From Verrucomicrobiota bacterium (GTDB lineage: Bacteria; Verrucomicrobiota; Verrucomicrobiia; Verrucomicrobiales; Verrucomicrobiaceae), in assembly GCA_009885275.1 (NCBI GenBank), contig VFKY01000067.1:1-9952 (forward strand): a DNA stretch of 9,952 bases, written 5' to 3'. The notes below the pieces were generated by a model. That model saw only the letters and a list, made by a program, of their open reading frames with translations, was not told where the DNA came from and did not search any database. Each line of letters begins with the position of its first letter. Positions within the stretch are counted from its first letter, which is position 1. Both the position numbers and the translations under genes were made by a program. Shown in pieces: positions 5,382 through 9,952 of the stretch.

Positions 5382-6569
5382 TTGACATCAGTGACTGTAG
5401 ACCCAAGCATGGAAGCCATGTCCAACCTCCATCGTGACCTTATTCGTGACCCCGCAGATCTCAGACCCTCCACCCCGTGGCGTGACACTATTTGGGCCTA
5501 CACGAGCGAGGAAGCTCTGATTGATCATCAAACCAAGGCCCGGCTCTGCGTCGCTGTTTTATTGCCCTTTAAAGATCAAAAACCGGATTGGGATGGGTTT
5601 ATCCGCAGCATCAGATGGATGCAGCAATGCGCCGCACATTATGGCGTAGAGATTGTCTTCGTGCTGAATGCCGATACCGGCTACATTTTTGACCTCTCCA
5701 TGGATGAATATCGGGGAGTGCTCCATCGCTTCCGTGAGGAATTCCCCACCCAACGCTTTATTGCCGGAATAACGGCACGCGATACAGGTGCGACATGCTT
5801 TAAAGTAGAGCGCTACCTGCCCATGATGGAAGCGGTCCAAATATATGATCAGTGCGAGGTCATGATCATGACTTCTCGCACACTGAACGAACTCAGCCCA
5901 GAGCACCGTCGCGATGCTTACTACGCTCTTGCCGAACATCTCACCGTACCTGGCATCGTCCACGCACTGGAACCTGCTTTCGTGCCGTGGGCCACGCCGT
6001 ATGAGCCTTGGTTGCTCCATGAACTGGCGCAACATCCCAAGTTCATCGGAGGAAAGGTCTCGACACTCGATGAGCCACATTTTCTTTACTGGTCAGCCAT
6101 GTGCAAAGATCTCCAGCTCGATTTCTCTCCGCACAGTGGCGATGACTTTGGCATCTGCACCGCCATAAGATTGGGCCTCCCACTTTTGATTGGTGCCGGC
6201 GTTTCCGCATGTCCCCTCATCGCTGCCGCTCGCGACATGTGGCTGAATGATTCCGTCGTTGGTAAAGCATTCCCCACCGGCACAGGGCACTTTGATACCC
6301 GTGTTTATAAGCTTTTTGAAGCCATTCAATCTTTTGAAGACATGGTGTTCCGCTTGAACGATCAGCTCAGCGCTTCCGCTTATAAGCACAGCACTGCTCA
6401 TGTTTTACACTCACTTGGGTTGATCGCTTCACCGGAAACACATCCTCATTGCCTAGATCGTCGATCAGGCGATGAAACTAGCCGAATGAATGAAGCCCTG
6501 CGCCGTCCGTTGCGCATGGCAGAAAGATTGCAAATTCCTTATTTTCCGCCCTCTCCACAAGCTTCATAG
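5382..6569 (+). CDS. Dihydrodipicolinate synthase/N-acetylneuraminate lyase (DapA/NAL) family protein, atypical
   Basis: A 395-residue protein whose order of motifs follows the class I aldolase DapA/NAL TIM barrel. Seen: a first strand with PFKDQKPDWDGFIRSIRW (62-79); VFVLNADTGYIFDLSMDEY (92-110) where DapA has its G-T-T-G-E loop; FIAGITARDTGA (126-137); a 'HLTVPGIVHALEP' segment (186-198) where DapA has its tyrosine-containing strand; IGGKVSTLD (222-230), with Lys225 at the expected Schiff-base position; and FSPHSGDD...LPLLIGAGVSACP (248-278), matching the late barrel loop. The Thr-Thr pair and the catalytic Tyr are not conserved (His194 at the Tyr position), so lysine biosynthesis is unlikely; another 2-oxoacid aldolase or lyase reaction, or no activity, is possible. 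The family is about 290-300 residues, so both ends are extended. The start is uncertain: TTG 5382 follows GAGG (5373-5376), but ATG 5409 or 5418 is equally possible. Confidence 0.72.
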   Translation: MTSVTVDPSMEAMSNLHRDLIRDPADLRPSTPWRDTIWAYTSEEALIDHQTKARLCVAVLLPFKDQKPDWDGFIRSIRWMQQCAAHYGVEIVFVLNADTGYIFDLSMDEYRGVLHRFREEFPTQRFIAGITARDTGATCFKVERYLPMMEAVQIYDQCEVMIMTSRTLNELSPEHRRDAYYALAEHLTVPGIVHALEPAFVPWATPYEPWLLHELAQHPKFIGGKVSTLDEPHFLYWSAMCKDLQLDFSPHSGDDFGICTAIRLGLPLLIGAGVSACPLIAAARDMWLNDSVVGKAFPTGTGHFDTRVYKLFEAIQSFEDMVFRLNDQLSASAYKHSTAHVLHSLGLIASPETHPHCLDRRSGDETSRMNEALRRPLRMAERLQIPYFPPSPQAS

Positions 6570-6642
6570 CCGAGGGTTTGAAACTTAGTAAGCATCTCCC
6601 TTAGCGACAATAAGATTAGACATATCATAGACGATACACAAA

Positions 6643-6648
6643 TATAAT
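6643..6648 (+). promoter_or_regulatory. Consensus -10 element before the sigma-factor gene
   Basis: A perfect TATAAT lies 34 bases before the ATG at 6683, in an A/T-rich stretch. No good -35 hexamer occurs at the usual 16-18 base spacing (the nearest, TTAGAC at 6616-6621, is 21 bases away). The promoter may therefore be activator-dependent, or the match may reflect base composition. Confidence 0.4.
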
Positions 6649-6682
6649 AGACAAAACATCGACTTTGTTTATATTTTTGGAT

Positions 6683-7318
6683 ATGAAAACGAAGTCTTTT
6701 ACTGTTAATCGTGCTCATTTAAAAATCGCTCCTGCCCCGCTCGACGAGGATCTAGCTAAAAATCTGGCTGAAGACACCGCCATGATTCAAAGCATTGGCA
6801 GAAGAGATGTTGTCGCCTTCCAAGACTTCTACAAAAAATTTAACGGCCTTCTCTATTCCACCATTTATCGGGTGCTGAATGATCACCAAGATACGGAAGA
6901 CGTGATGCAGGAAGTTCTGGTACAAATATGGCAAAAAGCCCACCTTTATGAACCAAGTAAAGGCAAACCCCTCACTTGGGTCACCACGATGTCTCGCAAT
7001 CGCGCGATTGATCGCATCCGCTCCAAGCAACGGCGCTCCAAGCTCAACGATGGTTTTGAGCAGGAAAGCAAAACCGTGCAACCTGAATTCATTGAAGACA
7101 CCCGAGATGTGCTCATGGCCAAAGAAAGCGATGACATGTTAAAAAGTGCGGTCATGGAACTATCGCCAGATCAGCGGCAAGCGATCCAGCTCGCCTATTT
7201 TGGTGGACTGACTCAAAGCGAAATCGCCGACAGACTCTGTGAGCCACTTGGCACCGTAAAAGCCCGCATTCGCCGCGGAGTGCAACGTCTCGAACAAGTC
7301 GTGAAGTATCGCATGTGA
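6683..7318 (+). CDS. ECF (extracytoplasmic function) RNA polymerase sigma factor
   Basis: With ATG 6683 as start the protein has 211 residues; an in-frame TTG 18 bases upstream is less likely. Region 2 spans about 44-112: FQDFYKKFNGLLYSTIYRVL, then DTEDVMQEVLVQIWQKA (70-86; the core-polymerase and -10 binding helices), and LTWVTTMSRNRAIDRIRSKQRR. After a linker, region 4 (about 155-205) shows LSPDQRQAIQLAYFGGLTQS followed by EIADRLCEPLGTVKARIRRG, a clear helix-turn-helix for the -35 element. There is no region 3 or 1.1, as expected for group IV factors. The 40-residue N-terminal extension before region 2 is of unknown use. ECF factors are usually held by an anti-sigma factor, often encoded just downstream, but none is seen here: the next gene, 82 bases on, is the glycosidase-transferase fusion, a possible co-transcribed target. 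Confidence 0.93.
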   Translation: MKTKSFTVNRAHLKIAPAPLDEDLAKNLAEDTAMIQSIGRRDVVAFQDFYKKFNGLLYSTIYRVLNDHQDTEDVMQEVLVQIWQKAHLYEPSKGKPLTWVTTMSRNRAIDRIRSKQRRSKLNDGFEQESKTVQPEFIEDTRDVLMAKESDDMLKSAVMELSPDQRQAIQLAYFGGLTQSEIADRLCEPLGTVKARIRRGVQRLEQVVKYRM

Positions 7319-7368
7319 GTGCGTTTGATCGCTTTTCCTGAATGCATTTGCAAGGGAACTCGTCTAGT

Positions 7369-7387
7369 CTCGTTGTCTGCCAACGAG
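7369..7387 (+). other. Small hairpin between the sigma factor and the fusion gene
   Basis: CTCGTT (7369-7374) pairs with AACGAG (7382-7387) across a 7-base loop, ending 13 bases before the ATG at 7401. No U tract follows, so it is not a terminator. In an RNA reading through from the sigma gene it could mask the ribosome-binding region. No other signal is apparent in this 82-base gap. Confidence 0.3.
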
Positions 7388-7400
7388 CTAGCTTTCCCGC

Positions 7401-9952
7401 ATGAGCCAATTCCCTTCCACCCCCACCCCTGCCGACTCCGGCGAGTGGTCTATTGCGGGTAAATGGTTTCGCGATGCAAACGGGCGTAAGGTCATCCTCA
7501 ATGGGGTCACTTATGGTCCCTTCAAACCCAACTCACGCGCAGAACCGTGGCCTGAGGATACGCAGCTAAGCGCCGACCTTGCTCACATTTCTGCGCTCGG
7601 GATTAATACGGTTCGTATCTATGAACCCCCCACTGAGCCGTTATTAACAGCCTGTCGCGAGCATAAATTGCGCCTCCTTGTAGGCATTCCATGGTCGCAG
7701 CATGTGGATTTCATTGCTCAAAAATCCATCCGGGAGGATGCCGAAAGGCGTGTCCGAGAAATCGTCAGCCGATTTCGACATGAACCCTGCGTCTTCGCTT
7801 TTATTGTCGGAAACGAAATTGAAAAAACTTTGGTTCGCTGGATGCAACCTGATCGAGTGCGTGATTTCATCGAAGAGCTCATCGCCATCGCCAAGGCGGA
7901 GGCTCCGGAAAAACTTGCTGCCTATGCCAACTATCCTTCGACAGAATATTTAGTGCCTCGCAATGCCGATTTCATCGCCTGCAATGTGTTCCTAGAGGAT
8001 CGCGAGCGCTTTGCCGCTTACCTGCAACACCTCCAGAATCTCGCTGCCAACAAGCCTCTGGTCATCTCCGAATTCGGTCTTGATGTGCAAAAGCATGGGG
8101 CTGCCGCTCAGGCGGAGACTCGGCAATGGCAGCTTGCGGTCTGCCGTCAAAAAGGTATCGCCGGTTCTTTCTGGTTTTCCTATACCGATGAATGGTCGCG
8201 CGGCGGCGAGGAAATCACTCAGTGGAGCTTTGGCCTTGTCACCCGTGATCGAATGCCCCGCCCCGCGTGTTTGGTTTCCGATATCCCTGAAACGTCCGTT
8301 TCACCGGCACCGCGATTCTCCGTGATTGTCTGCACTCGGAATGGCGCCAGCACCCTGCGTTCCTGTCTGGAGGCCTTGGGTCAACAAACTTATCCCCATC
8401 ATGAAGTGCTACTCATTGATGATGGATCGACAGATAGCACACCAGAGATCGCCCGTTCCTTCGACTTCGTACGATATCATCGGCAGGATCATGCCGGCCT
8501 CAGTGCGGCTCGAAATCATGGCATGAAACTGGCAGCGGGAGAGCTACTTGCCTACACCGATGACGACTGTATTCCCGATGAAGACTGGTTGCTCTATTTA
8601 AGCACGGCTTTCGATGCCCCTGCGTGGGTGGCAGCAGGTGGGCCAAACATTCCCCCTCCGTCTCGCAACGACACTGAAGCCTGTGTCGCCGCAGCCCCGG
8701 GCGCCCCTTCCCAAGTACTAATCAACAATGAGGAAGCCGAGCATTTGCCCGGATGCAATCTTGTGATCCGCAAAGACGCTCTCATGGCCATTGGCGGCTT
8801 CCGTGAGGAATTCACCACGGCGGGTGATGACGTCGACATTTGCTGGCGGTTGAGAATGAATGGCGGGAAACTCCGCTTCGTGCCTGCCGCGGTGGTCTGG
8901 CATCACCGGCGATTCACGGTGCAGGCCTACCTGCGGCAGCAATCCGGATACGGTCATGCAGAGGCCATGCTTATGGCTCACTATCCCGAGCGTTTTGCCT
9001 GGTTCAGCGGAGCTCACTGGCACGGCGTCATCTATGGTGATGAAGGACAACTGCGATCTCTGAATGACCAAACGATTCATTTTGGAGCCTATGGGTTGGC
9101 TCCGTTCCAGTGTATTTACGCCTCCACAGACTCGAGCCCATGGCAACGCTTCACCGGACTGCCCTGGTTTGCTTTCGCGCTGATTGCACTGATACCGGGA
9201 TTGTTTTTCTGGCCGTGGTTGTGGATCGCCGGACTGATCATGGGACTTTCGTGGGTGACACCCCTGCAGCGCGCCAGTTCCCGCGACTTCATGTTCAGCC
9301 ATCCCACGTGGAACCAGAAGGTTCTCTTGTTTTTTCTATGCTACACCCAACCCATCGCACGCGACTGGGCAAGATTGCGTGGTATGATGCTCCTACAAGC
9401 GTGGCCCGGAGGCTCTTCTCCATGGTCATGGCCCAAGTTGCTCCCCAAACCTTGCAAACCCAATTCATGGTGGTCTCAGGAGATCTTCTGGAATGAGCAA
9501 GGGATCAACCGGGATGCTCTATTGCCTCACATAAAGCAACTGGCCCAAGCCCATGGCTTGCAGTGGCTAGAAACCGGTGAGCACAGCTTGTGTGATGCCG
9601 AGTTGATCACTCATCAGGGCTGGCGACTCGGATTAATCAGTGTCACGGAGTATCACGAGGGGTTGAAGCGGTTGACCCGATTTGCCATTGGTCCGGCGCC
9701 AAATTATTTATACAACTGGCTCGCTCTTCTCTCCCTGTTCTCAGGTACTCTGCTGATATACTTGTGGAACCTACAATCGGTGGGGAAAATTTTAATTCTT
9801 GTTGGACTGATCGCCTTCATGGTTCTTGTTTTTAAAACCATAAAAACCAAATCTCAGATTCGCTCCATCCTGAAAGCCTCTGCCGTCCTCGCCGGCATGA
9901 CCCAAGCTCCCGCAACGCCACCAATCTCCTCCGAAACACCTCCTTCAACCGC
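7401..9952 (+). CDS. Bifunctional clan GH-A glycoside hydrolase-like / family-2 glycosyltransferase membrane protein (3' end missing)
   Basis: One frame runs from ATG 7401 to the window end without a stop (850 codons). An in-frame TAG at 7389 makes this ATG the first possible start. Residues about 15-290 look like a GH-A TIM barrel (GH2/GH5/GH72-like): GKWFRDANGRKVILNGVTYG, LGINTVRIYEPP (66-77), FIVGNEIE (134-141, Glu139 as putative acid/base) and VISEFG (221-226, Glu224 as putative nucleophile). Residues about 305-520 are a GT-A family-2 transferase: FSVIVCTRNG, DDGSTD (340-345), TDDDC (386-390, metal/sugar-nucleotide DxD site), GCNLVIRK (451-458) and GDDVDICWRL (475-484). Hydrophobic helices follow at about 588-618 and again at 768-811, with a soluble stretch between. 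No signal peptide is seen, so the hydrolase domain is probably cytoplasmic. A role in surface polysaccharide synthesis is inferred. Confidence 0.88.
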   Translation, partial: MSQFPSTPTPADSGEWSIAGKWFRDANGRKVILNGVTYGPFKPNSRAEPWPEDTQLSADLAHISALGINTVRIYEPPTEPLLTACREHKLRLLVGIPWSQHVDFIAQKSIREDAERRVREIVSRFRHEPCVFAFIVGNEIEKTLVRWMQPDRVRDFIEELIAIAKAEAPEKLAAYANYPSTEYLVPRNADFIACNVFLEDRERFAAYLQHLQNLAANKPLVISEFGLDVQKHGAAAQAETRQWQLAVCRQKGIAGSFWFSYTDEWSRGGEEITQWSFGLVTRDRMPRPACLVSDIPETSVSPAPRFSVIVCTRNGASTLRSCLEALGQQTYPHHEVLLIDDGSTDSTPEIARSFDFVRYHRQDHAGLSAARNHGMKLAAGELLAYTDDDCIPDEDWLLYLSTAFDAPAWVAAGGPNIPPPSRNDTEACVAAAPGAPSQVLINNEEAEHLPGCNLVIRKDALMAIGGFREEFTTAGDDVDICWRLRMNGGKLRFVPAAVVWHHRRFTVQAYLRQQSGYGHAEAMLMAHYPERFAWFSGAHWHGVIYGDEGQLRSLNDQTIHFGAYGLAPFQCIYASTDSSPWQRFTGLPWFAFALIALIPGLFFWPWLWIAGLIMGLSWVTPLQRASSRDFMFSHPTWNQKVLLFFLCYTQPIARDWARLRGMMLLQAWPGGSSPWSWPKLLPKPCKPNSWWSQEIFWNEQGINRDALLPHIKQLAQAHGLQWLETGEHSLCDAELITHQGWRLGLISVTEYHEGLKRLTRFAIGPAPNYLYNWLALLSLFSGTLLIYLWNLQSVGKILILVGLIAFMVLVFKTIKTKSQIRSILKASAVLAGMTQAPATPPISSETPPST

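Noticed and set aside
5559..6080. 173-codon minus-strand open frame
   Set aside because: Antisense to the DapA/NAL-family gene, which has coherent motifs along its length; the antisense peptide shows none.
5382..6569. Calling this gene dapA (lysine biosynthesis)
   Set aside because: The catalytic Tyr and Thr-Thr signatures of true DapA are missing and the protein is about 100 residues longer, so only family membership is supported.
8718..9302. 194-codon minus-strand open frame
   Set aside because: It lies wholly inside the glycosyltransferase part of the long plus-strand gene, which has clear motifs; the minus-strand peptide shows no recognisable domain.
9110..9496. 128-codon plus-strand frame near the window end
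   Set aside because: It is out of frame within the GH-GT2 fusion gene, which continues uninterrupted through this region with membrane-helix sequence.

Overview
The window looks like chromosomal DNA of a moderate-GC bacterium, most likely from the Verrucomicrobiota. This is inferred from three things: an intergenic repeat whose frames read like the 'SAGILPA / RQDAGAP-RVEATPSSL' peptides I recall from that phylum; a degenerate 'ACAGGATTA' 9-mer repeat common in the Planctomycetes/Verrucomicrobia/Chlorobi world; and start regions that mostly lack a clear Shine-Dalgarno sequence. No rRNA, CRISPR array, transposase or prophage gene is visible.

Layout: (i) 1-798, the 3' part of a CPBP-family intramembrane protease, then tRNA-Leu(UAG) at 857-938. 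(ii) 939-1465, gene-poor and rich in repeats: a 21-codon ORF, a 9-nt tandem repeat, a long inverted repeat bracketed by 6-bp direct repeats, a weak terminator-like hairpin and the SAGILPA-type repeat. (iii) 1466-2647, a stand-alone FIST sensor protein, convergent with a polytopic membrane protein (2667-3671, minus). (iv) 3817-4395, a SixA-type phosphohistidine phosphatase, then ribosomal protein bS21 (4574-4807), a strong bidirectional terminator and a convergent small secreted protein (4878-5198, minus). (v) 5382-6569, an atypical dihydrodipicolinate-synthase/N-acetylneuraminate-lyase family protein that keeps the Schiff-base lysine position but lacks other catalytic landmarks. (vi) 6683-7318, an ECF sigma factor, followed 82 bp later by a very long reading frame (7401 to the window end, no stop). 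That frame encodes a clan GH-A glycoside-hydrolase-like domain fused to a family-2 glycosyltransferase and C-terminal membrane segments.

Most genes look like independent units. The one plausible functional pairing is the ECF sigma factor with the hydrolase-transferase fusion downstream, which would suggest regulated synthesis or remodelling of a surface polysaccharide; this is inference from spacing and orientation only. The most interesting items are that bifunctional fusion, the aldolase-family protein with an altered active site, and the cluster of intergenic repeats at 939-1465.
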